DNA of 64,000 nucleotides. Source: Cryptomeria japonica (Eukaryota > Streptophyta > Pinopsida > Cupressales > Cupressaceae). The notes below the pieces were generated by a model, which did no database searches, was not told the DNA's origin, and saw only the letters and a list, made by a program, of their open reading frames with translations. Position 1 is the stretch's first letter, and every line of letters starts with the position of its first letter. The stretch spans positions 373,324,998 to 373,388,997 of the forward strand of contig NC_081407.1 in assembly GCF_030272615.1 (NCBI RefSeq). Direction: 5' to 3'. Positions 19,591 to 32,078 of this stretch are shown here, piece after piece. A program made the translations under genes and the position numbers.

Positions 19591-22140
19591 AATTTGATAA
19601 ATACATTTATTGAATAAATATTAAATTAGGTGTATTAAAAATTAAACTATTTCCATTTGATGTCACCATTTGACTTAAAGATTTTTATAAAATAGAAAAA
19701 AATTATACAATCTTGATATTAAATATTTCATCTAGTGCATCATATTTTTTTAATATATTTAAGTTTTTTTTACTTTACATGATAACAAACCTTATATTTT
19801 GGTGCTGATAACTTCTAGGAAAAAAAAAAAACTAAAAAATTATTAAATTATTAAAAACTAAATATTAATGAAAGCTATACTTAGAGATCTATAGAGGAGT
19901 ATTTTTATATTAAAAAAAAATAAAATTATTTCCATGAGTAGGAGTTATTTAAACACTAAACTTTTTGAATAATTTCATTTTTTTGGGTAAGTTGGCATTA
20001 ACATAGTGCTACATATGCATTTAGTGAACAATTTTGGTTGGAAAAGTTGTAGACATATCTAATGTAAATGATTATGGTTAGCTCGTATATTTGACCAAAA
20101 TTAATATTTAGTTAGAAATACTTAAATTCACTTGTGCTGGTAAATTGGCCTAAAGAGTGACACAACTTTGTAATTTTATCCAAATATTTATTTGAAGTTG
20201 TTTTGACAACAAAAGGATGGAATTGTGATTTAGTCATGATGGACCCCCTAAGGTAGAAATTTATCTTAGTTCATAATTACATGCATAATGAATCATTGGT
20301 CACAATTAGTGTCTCAAACCGAAGAAAATAGAAGGATGTGTGAAAGCATACAAGACAACTCAAAATACAACCCTCCTTGATTCAGTATTAGAGACCCCCT
20401 TATAAATGACACTTTGTAAATGTAGTGCATAGGCAAGCATAAATAGAGTGAAGAATGACACTTTATAATAAGAGTGTGAAATTGACTCTAATGGAATAGG
20501 GACGAAAAAAGTAAGCACTTTTACCAAAAAAATGGTACTGAATTTCGAACTACCAAACAAAAATTATGATACTCAAATTTGAGCTGTCCAACAAAAATTA
20601 TAATGATTCGATATTTACCCATTTGTCTTAAAATGCATTGCAAAATTTTACAAAAATACTTATACAAGATTTACAGATTACCCATAGAGTGTTTGCAAAT
20701 TATGAGAAGGGAATGAGAAAAATAAGATTTTGGTGGCATAATGAATGGTGAGTTTTGGTGCACTCAATTTGATGGCTGTCTCCAAATCAAAGGCAAAATC
20801 AAAAGACCAAAGCAAATGCCATACAAATTTTGAGAGGAATTTTAATTTTTTTTTTTTGCTTTACCTCGAAAATGTCTACATCTCCAAGCTACCCCAAATC
20901 AACTCCAATGAAATCGTTGGAATAAAATTTTAAGTCACAATAGAAAGATAAATGTTCATTTTAAGAGCTAAATAAAGAAACAAATGTCCATTTCAGTGGC
21001 CAAACAAACTATGCATGAAGATTTCAATATCTGGTTTTAATGCCTAACTCAAGGCGCGCCCAAATTGAAATCACTGCTCCAGGCTCAAATTCCAAACTCC
21101 AAAAAAGAGATTTCTAAAGCCAATCAGCACATTGACAAGAGAAAGGGGTGTAGTTGCACACTCAACACCAAACAATAATTTTTTTTAATGCCAAAACCCT
21201 ACAAGCAAAAGAAGGCTCGATTATGTCACCCAAATAAGGCCAATATGTAGTCAATGCACAACAGAGAACCTTAGAATTTAGCAACATACACCAAATGTAT
21301 CTGAATACAATGAAAGGACATCAATTATAAGCACCAAATGTGTTGGACCATAGCGTAGGGACACCAAAAAAAAAACACTGGAGGTGCAAGGCCAAAGGGA
21401 CCAGTATCCAAAATAGAAGGCCAGCAAATAAACGTTGAATTAAGCGCCAAAAATTAGAATGGAGTGCCAGAAAAGGTAGTCGATATGACATTGAAAGGTT
21501 GCGCCAAATAAGAGAATGCAAATTCAACGCCTATGGAAATTATCTGACAACACCAAACTGGAATTCAGATGTTGTGCTTAAGTGAAAAGGAATCTTTGCA
21601 CATTTGAACTAAAAGTCAATTTCCTAGGTTAAAAAATATGTTGCAAAGACTAGTCGACGCCACAGAAACTAGATCATGGCTAGAAAAGACAAATCGATGC
21701 CACAGGTTTCCAATTCGACAGCAGATATGAGTCAACTACTACCAAAAAAGCATATCCACGCAAGGCAAGTTGTAAATAATTCAAATTGACGACGCAAAGA
21801 AATCGATTTACAGAATATCAGATCAATTTGCAACTATATCTACAGGTCAATTGTCAAAGGAGAGCAAAACAGAGGCGTGGAGTTGCAGATCGAGCCAAAT
21901 TAAGGAGTATTTGTGGTTCATGTGAGTGAACTTCAAATGAAGCCAAAAAAAACTTGCAAATATTAGCAAATAACCTACAAATTTTCCGCCATAGCTTCAA
22001 GTTTTTGCCAAATATTGCTTCACAAGGCTGACTTGTGAAATGCAAATGGAGTCGATTCGACCAGATTGAGTAAATTTTTTTCAAATATTAGCTTAATTTA
22101 AGCAAATTTGAGTAGATCTAATTAAAAATGTTTAAAGAAA
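19591..22140. other. AT-rich intergenic stretch
   Basis: About 2.5 kb with many A and T runs. Short open frames on both strands show no motif and no codon-like composition. No gene, LTR or RNA gene is recognised. Confidence 0.5.
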
Positions 22141-22210
22141 CTGCAAATATTTAAAAGACAACAAATATCTACAAACTGCAAATATTTAAAAGACAACAAA
22201 TATCTACAAA
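22141..22210. repeat. Exact tandem duplication of 35 bp
   Basis: 22141-22175 is repeated base for base at 22176-22210; the unit begins CTGCAAATATTTAAAAGACA. Confidence 0.95.
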
Positions 22211-22959
22211 TTTTATGCTACACATTTCAAATATGTACAGATTTCCGAAGCATTTAACTAGATCAACAAGAATATTTACAAATTAAACATAAATCGCACA
22301 CCGAATTTCACAAATTTGAGCTGCAGAGTTAAGAAAATTGTAAACCATACCTCAATCTTGTAGATCTTATCATGCTGACTTGCTTGCAAATAATTTGTCT
22401 GCAAAACTAAGCGAAATGAAAATAGCAAATGAGACTAAATTACAAGAGAAAAACAGATGATTGATAGTGGATGAGTAATGAAAAATATCCTACTTACCCC
22501 TGCAACTACCTTGTCACTTAAGCAACCACCTAGACATAATTAATACACCAATATTATTAAGCCGTCGTTTTTAACTCCTTTTAATTCATCCATATTCATT
22601 ATATTTTTTTTTATCATTTTTATTTTAGATCTCCTACAACTAGATAGAATAATTCTCACTACTTATACAATCAACACGTCATCACATGAAGCTAGAACTT
22701 AAAATTTTAGGACTCATGTAAATGTCATTTGACTATATTTTGATTTATAATTAAGACCCATGTAATTATAATTTTTTTCCATCTAAAATATTATAATAGT
22801 ACATTATTGAATATTTGAAGATTGGATATACAATTTTAATGATGCGATTGTTCATCTACCTTTTACTATATAATATTAAAATTGTATATCTAATAATATT
22901 AAAATGAATAGTCTATAATTTTTATTACTTGAAATTTTTTATTTGGTTTTTTTTAATGT

Positions 22960-23600
22960 TAGAAACCATCAATTTTGATTAAGTTTAAATTATTGTAAAC
23001 TAAGAGTTCATAAAAATCAAGACCTATAATTATTGTAAACTAAGAGTTCATAGAAATCAAGGCCTACAATTAATTATAATTTTGACTTAGAATCAAGACT
23101 TGTAATTATGACCCATGTAATAGTAATTTCAATATAGAATTAGAATAAGACTTGTAATTAGAACTCATCTAATTATAATTTAGACTTAGAATTAGAATTA
23201 AGCTTCATCTAATAATAATTTTGAATTAAAAAATAAGAATTAAGGCTTGCAATTAGAACTTATATTTAATTATAATCTTGACTTGGAAGTAAAATTAGAA
23301 CTTGTGATTATGACACATGTAATTATACTTTCAACTTAGAATTTGAATTAAGAGTTGCTATTAAGGTCATGTAATTGTAATTTCAATTTAGAAAATTCTA
23401 ATTAAGACTTGAATATTTAATTGTAATTTTGACTGAAAATTAGAATTTGTAATTAAGCTTACATACAATTGAAAATTCCATTTAAATTTAAAAATAAAAA
23501 TTGCGATTAGAACTCATTTAACTATAATTTTGGCTATATATTTTGACTTAGAATTAAGACTTATATGAATGTAATTTTTAAATTAAATATCTAATCATGT
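22960..23600. repeat. Degenerate AT-rich tandem array, unit about 55-60 bp
   Basis: Repeats variants of GACTTAGAATTAGAATTAAG, then CTTGTAATTAGAACTCATGT, then AATTATAATTTT. About ten units are visible with many substitutions and small indels. At its left edge a unit containing TTGTAAACTAAGAGTTCATA is duplicated with about 40-bp spacing. No coding potential is seen. Confidence 0.75.
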
Positions 23601-23837
23601 CAAAAGGAATAGTCTAAACTTTTAAAATTACTTGAAACTTTTTTATCAGTTTTCTTAGCTTTTCAAAACATCAAGTAAATTGATGTCATTTTTGTGAAAT
23701 TGGATACACTTGAAAGTCAAATGACAATTAAATATACCAAACCAAATTTTAAATGCATACATAGACACATTTAACATGGCTAGTCATCCCTAGTCACATG
23801 AATAATAAATAATGAAATAGTATATGAAACTACATAC

Positions 23838-24980
23838 TGTTGGAATCAATGAACACTGAGAGGGGGTGGGGGAGGTGAATCAGTGTTCTGCAAATTCCAA
23901 ACTTGTTATTCTGATTCTTTAACCATCAGATGAATAAGAAGGAAAGTAAAGTGCAACAATAACACCAATTTTTTTACGTGGAAACCCAAAAGGGAAAAAC
24001 CACGGTGGGATTTGAACCCACAATATTATTACACTATGGCCAGTAGCAAAACAATATTACAAAACGAGAATGCACTTGCATTCAGGCACAGTCCCTAGAG
24101 CTCATTGCTCAATTACAAAAACAGGGCTACAACCCCGGAGGAAGGCTCACTGCCTTACAGATGATTACAAAAGGATTACATTGAGTGATGAAATGGAAAA
24201 TAGCATCTAAATATGCCACAAATCAGTTCCAGTTAGGCTCAAGATGATCCCTTGTGACTGATGTAATGATCTGCTCTGTTTTGCTCTGCAATTGCTTACC
24301 AGATCATCAAAAATCAAGATGCACACGTGAAATTATGCTCAATCTCTCCTAAAACCATTATATACACCATTACCACACACCAAAATGCATTAACCCAATT
24401 GATCTTATATATCCACACTAGCAAATTTGATCTCCTATAAGTCGGATTCACCAAATATAAAAAATGAAACGTGTAGCTGCAAGTCGGCTTAGATCTTTTA
24501 CCGAACCATATTCCGAACCCAAAATACATGATCACACGCTTACTATAGGTCCCATCAACCATCTCGAACACATCACCAATCACTGGAATCAACTCTAAGA
24601 GTCCGATCACACGTTATACCACCAAACATGATGAATACTCTTTTGTTGTTCTACCGGATATCGGACCTTCAATCAAGCATGGGAATCAACACCGAAGGGT
24701 GGATTGTCATGATAATCCACTTCATATACCCAACCAACTAATCACTGATCACCAAAACCAAAACTCGCTTCACCAAAAATGAGAGTGATCACAAAACTAT
24801 ATATTGAACCGCATCGACAGTCTTAATCCAAAAATACTTTGTCCAAGACATCCAGTTAGCCAAAGATCCATATTGGATCAGATCAGTAGGTTGAGTTTCC
24901 ACTGACAACTCCTAAGAATATATAAGCATTAGAAAACATAAATCTTCATCGGAGCATCACCGAAACATCAAATGCCAACA
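23838..24980 (-). repeat. 3' LTR of the non-autonomous element
   Basis: A 1143-bp repeat matching 30906-32073, with scattered substitutions and small indels. It ends in TGTTGG / CCAACA. Confidence 0.93.
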
Positions 24981-24992
24981 ATCTCCCCCTTT
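24981..24992 (-). other. Polypurine tract of the non-autonomous element
   Basis: AAAGGGGGAGAT in element sense, directly before the 3' LTR start TGTTGGCA. Confidence 0.8.
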
Positions 24993-25224
24993 GGCATTGA
25001 TGGAAACACTTATGAAAAATTATAAGTGCTCCAATCACTGCGTGTAGTTCGACAATCTAAAAATATTGTACACTCACTAAATGGTTGACTCCCCCTAAAG
25101 ATGTGCATCAATCTACACGACTTTCTCCATTTTTCACTCCTCTCTCTCCCCCCCTTTGACATCAATGGCAAAGGGTGGGAATCTGCCAAAACTTATGTAC
25201 AAAAGAATGAATGAATACAATTGA

Positions 25225-28200
25225 TTACATGAACTTAAAAATGTCTAAGTTGGTCGCCTTCAAGGATTTCAAATATTGGTTCCATCCTCTCAGGAAACAC
25301 TCCAAAACATTTATTAGGGCACTATACATGAATACATGAATCTCAAGACTCTGAAGATCAGACGACACTGGTTTAGCTAAGGCACTGATTGCATCCCGTT
25401 GTGCTCCAAGTAAGGTGTCCATCCAGGGAGTTATCAAACTTCTTAGTTCTCCCACTCTACTCAAAATTTTCTCATTGTCTTTATTCAAACCCTTTATTTT
25501 ATCGGTATAATCCAAAATTTGTGCTTCAAGAGAACTCGAAAGAACTGATTGGGGTGCAAAAGAATGACTGATGCCAGTTAACTTACCCTCAAGATCTCTT
25601 ATTTGCCGATCAATGCCTGTAGTAAATTTGGGCAAAAACATACATGATTTGAAAAATTTACCGCCTTCATCCAATGCATCTTCTACACTCTTCATAGCAG
25701 TCTTTAGGCTCACTCTATCTCTCTCAACTTCTTTCAATTTTTTCTGCAATCTCATCTCATTAAATATTTTCTGTACAGATTCATCTCCAGCCTTCTCTAA
25801 TGATACAAAATGAGTGTTAATAACATTTAACATGTTTTTAAGCTTTCCAGAGGGAGAAGCACCGAAGTCCTGACTGAAACTAGGCAAAAGCTTTTCCAAA
25901 ACATCAGTTGCAAGATAGATGACCTCTTTATCTTCATATTGAGATTTCAACAAGTCTTCACTTGCCTTTATCTGAGCTTGAGTGGCAAGTTTCAACGCTT
26001 GAAGAGGGGATAAGGTGCTCAAATCCAAGAGACCATGAGAAAAGTCATCCTCTACATCAATCTCCTTACCTTTGTCAGTGAAATTGGCTGCAGTCAAGGT
26101 TACCAGAGGTTTCTCTGTTGGCTCATCACCATTCTCCTTTTCAACCTCTGTACTCACACCCTTTTCACCTTTTGATATCTCCTCATCTATCATCTCTGCA
26201 ATTACTTCTATCTCAGGAGGGTCTTGAGTAGTTTCACCGAAGATATATGCTGCTAGATTCTCAGTGGGTGCATCTTGTGCAACATCTTTCTCAACCAGAT
26301 CTACAGATGGTTGATCCTTTAGACCACCAGATACTTCTACAGTTACTTTTGGAATGGAAGTGTCTTCAAGAATGTGCTTTACCGGGTGGGTGGCAACCTT
26401 TGTCTGATTCACCTCATATCTCAGCTCAAACAAAAAGTCTTTTATTATTTTCTCTATCTCCTTTGCAACTTCATCAATTTCACCAAGAATAATTCTTTTA
26501 ATTCTCCTCTTGCTTCTGAATTTCTCTTTTTCCAACTTCAATATTCTTTCAACTTTATCCCTTGATATGACTGGACAAGTTTTTACTAAAACATACTCTT
26601 GCATTTCTTCATCTTTTCTGCAAGCAACATTTCTCTGGATATCCAAAATGTCATATAACTCTTTAGGAATCTCAGAAGACAGTTCAATTAGGTCTCTACT
26701 GAAGTTATTCATGTACAGAACAACTGCTTCTTCAATTTCCCTCTGCTCCTTGTCATCAACATTCTCATAGTATATAGCAAGATTATTCAAATTTCCATCC
26801 TTTATAATTTCATTCTCAATTTCTTCTAAGGATTTAAGAGGGATGATCTTAACCTTACCAGAGTCCAAAGCTTCATCTTTCTCAGATGTATGCTTCTTGC
26901 TTCCTCTAGGCTTTCTGGATGGCTCTCCTTGAGTCTTTGTGATGCAGGAGTAGCCACGGTTCACAACAATCTTGCATCAACCAAAAACATTTTCCTTTTT
27001 GTTTTATTTTCTGTTTGTAGTTTCAGTTTTCCTTTCTGTGTGTCCCGGTTTTGGCTCACAGAATCCTATGGCCTATGGAGTTGGATTCTACTTGAAGACT
27101 TGATCATCTTTCTTGCTTTTAGACTGCATCACAGTTGGATCACTTTTCGGCAAGATATCGCTACCGGTTTCCATGACAGTTTCTTGTTACCAGTTGCCTG
27201 AGACCTATTCTGGTGATCTACCAGAACCCATTCTAAAGCTTGCGGAGCCTTGGGCGTTGATTTCATTGTTCCTTGTCGTATGGTCGGCCTTATACGTTTC
27301 ATCCTTTGGATTTTCCGGAGGAATCTCTTGACGGAGGCCGACCTTTGTTATTTTCATGTTAGGTCTTGTTCTGGGGGTTCAATCCCTTTTGACCGATTGG
27401 ATCCTATGGATCGATATATATTTGTAATTATGCTTTAGAATATAATCAAAATTAGAATAGATCAGAGAATCATATATCTAGATTGTACATAGAAGATAGA
27501 TCTTTGGTTTCAAGGTCTCAGTTGTGACCTATTCTACCAGGCCTGAGTGTCGGTATGTTGTAACCCGGTTGTTACCGGTGGATGTAATCAAATTTCATGC
27601 AATATAAATAACCTGTTCTTCCTTGTCTCCATCATATCTATGTATTTCCGTTGTGCTTACTCTTGCTGACTGGTTCGGATTGATCTCTTTGAGCTCCCTC
27701 ATCACCGGTGACTACTTCACTTTGTCTTCTTGGAGGGTGGAGCAACACTAGATGGCTTTCTGACTACTCTAGCATAAGTAGTAGTTTTCTTAGCTTTTCT
27801 GACTTCCTCATCTGATTCTGTCTCTTCCTCAGCTGCCACATACTCCCTTGAAGACTTATCCTTTTTCCCTTTCTCAACTCCACCAGTTGATACTGCTGAC
27901 TTGGGATTGGGTGGAGGTACCCATTTCTTCAATCCAGAGAGAGGTGTAGATTTGCTAGGCTTTGCCTTGGATTTCTTAGGAGGGTTTGCCGGTTTGGGCT
28001 ATGGCTTGATTAAATCCTCTTCTCTTAGTATATTTTGAGTTCTTTCCCTCTGTACAACCTCCTTTGTCAATCCTATATGTTTTGCAACAACCTGCACTTC
28101 CTTCCTGATCTTTCTCTTTCTTGTTGGCTCAGAGAATTATCGGTGCAGGCTTAGGTCCTTCTCCTTAAAGGTACCAAATCTTGGCTCCTTCTTGTCTACA

Positions 28201-29250
28201 GGTTGACTCAATATATGTTGTGCATATACCTCAAGTGTATCTGCATTGACCTCATACCCCATGGGCATGATCCACACTGCCCTTGACTCAACTGCCTCCA
28301 TCAGGCATTGATCCTTATCTACCATGAAACAAATGGTTTGCTCATACTTCTCCACTATGGCTTTGGGGATTCTCTCTTTGTTATTCATAGTGGATTGCAA
28401 ATTCTTGAAGTATCCCCATAATGTGGATATCCTCATAAGATTGTCACCAATTCTAAACAACCCTTCCTTGATTTGCACGGCCAACAGTTTATCATAAGCC
28501 CATTGGACCTTCCCTTTTATACCGGGGATCTCATTTAGGAAGTATAATGCCAAACAAATGATAAGGGAATCGAAATTGAAGGTGCACATTTTATCTTGCT
28601 TGATCTTCTTTAAGTTACTAAACAATTCGCTCAAAAGAACTTCACATAAGTCATATCTTTTATCTTCTTTCAAGACCTTGTAACCAACTACCATTGATGC
28701 GAATCTGATATCATGCTCCAAGATGTCACTGATAGTTATTGCTCTGTTGTCAAACTTTGAACTAGTAGTGGCTATCACAGTGTTATTTGACACCTTCCTT
28801 AGACCAAGCACTTCAACAGTTGCACTCAAGCATGTTACGACCTTAATCGCCTGCTTGGTGATCTTATGGGGCCTATCTAGCCACATGAACTCATCATGGA
28901 CCTTGCTCAGGATGTACCAGATCCATTACGCTTCATCAAATGACGAGAAATGGATGAACTGCACGAAACCCTTGTCTTTAAGAATCTTATATTTCGGTTT
29001 TAGGTTTCCCAAGTTGTCCACCAAATGATTGTTGTACAGGGATAGCATGTCAGCACTGCCTAGCTCCTCAATATCACATTGGATGTATGCCCTAATGTCT
29101 TCATTATGAAGAAAACCATAGGGTACCGAGGAAAATTATCCTTTTGGATCATCTTCGACTGGCTTGAAAGGGTGTTTCTTAAAAAATTGGCCTTGCCATA
29201 TCCTTAATCTCAACAACCAAAGGAGTAGCAATTCCGGACAAATATTCCAT
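25225..29250 (-). pseudogene. Long unknown ORF in the non-autonomous element, split by a solo LTR
   Basis: Starts MEYLSGIATPLVVEI at 29250 and ends at 25225; without the solo LTR it would be about 1080 codons. The N-terminal half (28886-28137 open) includes WLDRPHKITKQAIKVVTCL, a pattern resembling a domain seen in other plant element-borne proteins; this similarity is weak. A Lys/Pro-rich basic stretch (28130-27720) follows. The C-terminal 570 residues (26938-25225) are acidic and Lys/Glu-rich with predicted coiled coils. Lesions: a frameshift near 29190, a stop near 29137, and stops near 28919, 28137 and 27999. The 580 bp before the ATG look like an untranslated leader. I do not recognise a function; a captured host gene or a structural protein of the element are both possible. 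Confidence 0.6.
26940..27719 (+). mobile_element. Solo LTR nested in the unknown ORF
   Basis: 780 bp running TGATGCAGG...ACTACTTCA, flanked by the perfect 5-bp duplication CTTTG (26935-26939 and 27720-27724). TATAAATA at 27603-27610 indicates plus orientation with a short R-U5 of roughly 85-110 bp. No internal region is present, so it arose by LTR-LTR recombination. Removing it with one CTTTG leaves the surrounding reading frame in phase, which independently confirms both ends. The source family is not otherwise in the window. Confidence 0.88.
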
Positions 29251-29886
29251 TTTGAACTAAGGGTTTGAAAATAGATAGCTTCGTGAAACGGATAAATACC
29301 TTTTGATTCAACTAGGTAGAGGAAATTGCTTTTGGGTTGCTACAAGCTCAATTTAGGCTGCCAAATCTCTTCTCTTCGCTTCTCTACACTTTTCTCTTGA
29401 TCACATTGTGAAGAATGAACCTTTGAAATGCCTTTTTAACCTCTAAAAACCTAATTTTAGGTTGTAATAAATGCTTCAACCTTTTGGCTTCTGGTTGCCT
29501 AGTTTTTCATGAAATCGCTCACTGGAACCTTAAATCTTCAAACAATCTTTCAGGAATCATTTGCATACATGATCTAAACCTTTTGCAACCTTTTAGAATT
29601 GGTTACAGATCTCTAAAGAGGGGGTTTTATGAATCTACATGAAAAACTCCCCCTAAGGCCAAAGATCCCTAGTTCTCGGATGAGGTTCCATCACCAGATT
29701 CAGGTGTGGAGCCATTCTACACATTAGAATCGTCTTTCTTAACCCACATCTTATGTCGATCCCTAATTTCCTCTACCTTTGCTTTGCCTTCTCATATGAT
29801 TTGTTCTTGTTTACCGGTGCATTATTGCTTCTGCAATGTCTTGCAATATGTCTTGGTTTGTTGCATGCATGGCAAACAATATTTCT
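29251..29886 (-). other. Non-coding gap between gag-like ORF and unknown ORF
   Basis: About 640 bp with stops in all sense frames. It is AT-rich, ending in a leader-like stretch just before the ATG at 29250. No recognisable promoter. Confidence 0.5.
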
Positions 29887-30837
29887 CTACATAGGTCTAA
29901 AGTTCATTTGATTTGGTCTCATCCTGCATTGGTTAGATATATGTCTAAAAATCCCACAAACATAACATCTCTTGTTCTGAAAATTATTCATTACTACTCT
30001 GCACATGTTTGAATTGTGACCAAAATTGTTACATATGAAACATTGACCAGTAAAGGTAGGACCATTGTTCACATTTTTCATCATCTCATTATTCATCCTA
30101 CTTCTGCATTGATTTGCCATATGATCAAATTTATTGCAAGTAAAACATCTACCATTGAATTTATAGGTGTTAGGTTGTCTTACCAAAGGTTTCTTGCTCT
30201 TCTGATGATTTGATTTAGCATTACTCTGTCTAGAACCAGAGGATTCTCCTTTCTCATATCCAAGTCCTTGCATGTCTTTCCCATGTCTCTGACTATCCAA
30301 CATCTCATCCAACCAGGCTGAACTAGCTTTGAACTTTTCTTTGTACTCATTAGTAGTAGTCAGCTCATCTCTCAGAATTATGATCTATGTCTCAAGTTCT
30401 TGACCATCATTCTTTGTCTGCACCAATTCAAGATTCAACTGATCATTCTCATATGTTAATCTACAACATTCATCAGATATGTCCTTCAAGGATTGAGTCA
30501 GGCTTTCTTCATTCTTCTTCTGGTCTTCAATCTCCTTAGTCAGCTTCATAATAATAGATTACATCTCATTCTTCAAAACTATATTTTCCCTGGCCAGCTT
30601 CTCACATTCATCAGTCTTGTCTTGTAGAATTTGATTGCCACCACTTTGTTCTTCTTTTTCCTTCAGCTTATCCATCAGTTCCTTTCTCTTTTCCCAAGAA
30701 GTGTTCACTTGATCTTTCAGGGTTTCAATGAAGTCTTCAGCTGCACTCATATTTGTTTTCAAGATACTCTTCTCCTTCATTGCTGCATCAAGGTCTTCAA
30801 GTGCCACTGCAAGCTGTATCTGCAAACCGGAGTCCAT
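29887..30837 (-). pseudogene. Gag-like ORF with coiled coil and three CCHC zinc knuckles
   Basis: Begins MDSGLQIQLAVALEDL about 55 bp after the primer site. The first 200 residues are heptad-rich and charged, a long coiled coil. Next come DEMLDSQRHGKDMQGLGYEK, as in copia gag tails, and a basic Ser/Lys stretch. Three knuckles C-x2-C-x4-H-x4-C follow: CFTCNKFDHMANQC, CFICNNFGHNSNMC and CYVCGIFRHISNQC. Two in-frame stops (TAA near 30557, TAG near 30387) interrupt it. Three knuckles are more than the single one usual for plant copia gag. The N-terminal capsid domain of normal gag is missing. The likely role was RNA binding and packaging. Confidence 0.75.
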
Positions 30838-30891
30838 TGATTCAATCTTCCGAATCTTCCTCAATCTATTAGGATTCCTCAAAGGAACTAA

Positions 30892-30903
30892 GCTTTGATA
30901 CCA
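30892..30903 (-). other. Primer-binding site, initiator-Met tRNA type
   Basis: TGGTATCAAAGC in element sense, two bases after the 5' LTR end. It matches the TGGTATCAGAGC class at 11 of 12 positions. Confidence 0.85.
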
Positions 30904-30905
30904 AT

Positions 30906-32073
30906 TGTTGGAATCAATGAACACTGAGAGGTGGGGGGGTGAATTAGTGTTCTACAAATTTCGAACTTGTTATTCTGATTCTTTAACCACCAGATGAATA
31001 ATAAGGAAAGTAAAGTGCAACAACACAAAACAAATAACCATGCAACCATAACACCAAAAATTTTACGTGAAACCCAAAAGGGAAAAAACACAGTGGGATT
31101 TGAACCCACAATATTATTCCACTATGGCCAGTAGAAAAACAATATTATAAAATGGGAATGCACTTGCAATCAGGCACACTACCTAGAGCTCACTGCTCAA
31201 TCACACAAATAGGGCTACAACCCTGAAGGAAGGCTCATTGCTTTACAAATGATTACAAAAGGATTACATTGAGTGATGAACTAGAAAATAACATCTAACT
31301 ATGCCACAAATCAGTTCCGGTTAGGCTCAAGATGATCCCTTGTGACTGATGTAACGATGTGCTCTGTTCTGCTCTGCAACTGCTCACCAGATCATCAAAA
31401 ATTAGGATGCGCACATGAAACTATGCTCAATCGCTCGTAAAACCATTACATACACCATTACCACACACCAAAATACATTAACCCAATCAATCTTATATAT
31501 CCACACTAGCAAATTTGATCCCCTACAAGTCAACTTCACCAAATATAAAAAATGAAACATGTAGCTGCAAATTGGCTTAGATCTTTTACCGAACCATATT
31601 TCGGACCCAAAATACATGATCGCACGCTTCCTATAGGTCTGATCAACCATCTCGAACACATCACCAATCACCAGAATCAACTCTAAGAATCCAGTCACAT
31701 GTCATACCACCAAACATGATGAATACTCTGTTTTGATGCTCTACCAGATACCAGACCTTCAATCAAGCATGGGAATCAACACCGGAGGGTGGATTGTCGT
31801 GATAATCTGCTTCACATACCCAACCAACTAATCAATGATCACCAAAACCAAAACCTTCTTCACCAGAAATGAGAGTGATCACAAAACTGTATACTGAACT
31901 GCATCGACAAATTTAATCCATGAATACTCTATCCAAGACATCCGGTTAGCCAAAGCTCCATACCGGATTATATCAGTAGGCTGAGTTGCCATCAATGACA
32001 ACTCCTAAGAATCTGCAAGCATCTAGAAACACAAATCTTCACCGGAGAATCACTGGAACATCAAATGCCAACA
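30906..32073 (-). repeat. 5' LTR of the non-autonomous element
   Basis: A 1168-bp repeat, partner of 23838-24980, ending against the CATAC duplication. Confidence 0.93.
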
Positions 32074-32078
32074 CATAC

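Larger units (their letters stand above)
23838..32073 (-). mobile_element. Non-autonomous LTR retrotransposon with iMet-type primer site (Ty1/copia, Sirevirus-like)
   Basis: An 8.2-kb element with LTRs TGTTGGCA...TTCCAACA in element sense and the perfect 5-bp duplication CATAC (23833-23837 and 32074-32078). Inside are a primer site matching the initiator-Met tRNA class, a coiled-coil/zinc-knuckle gag-like ORF, a long unknown ORF and a polypurine tract. No RT, RNase H, protease or integrase motif was found on either strand, so it must have moved with borrowed enzymes. Assignment to copia/Sirevirus rests on the primer site and the gag-like tail (LDEMLDSQRH...GLGYEKG), so it is moderate. Its LTRs look more diverged than those of copy A, suggesting an older insertion. 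Confidence 0.88.

Noticed and set aside
25389-26770. Several plus-strand open frames of 60-86 codons
   Set aside because: They are shadows of the long minus-strand ORF and have no features of their own.
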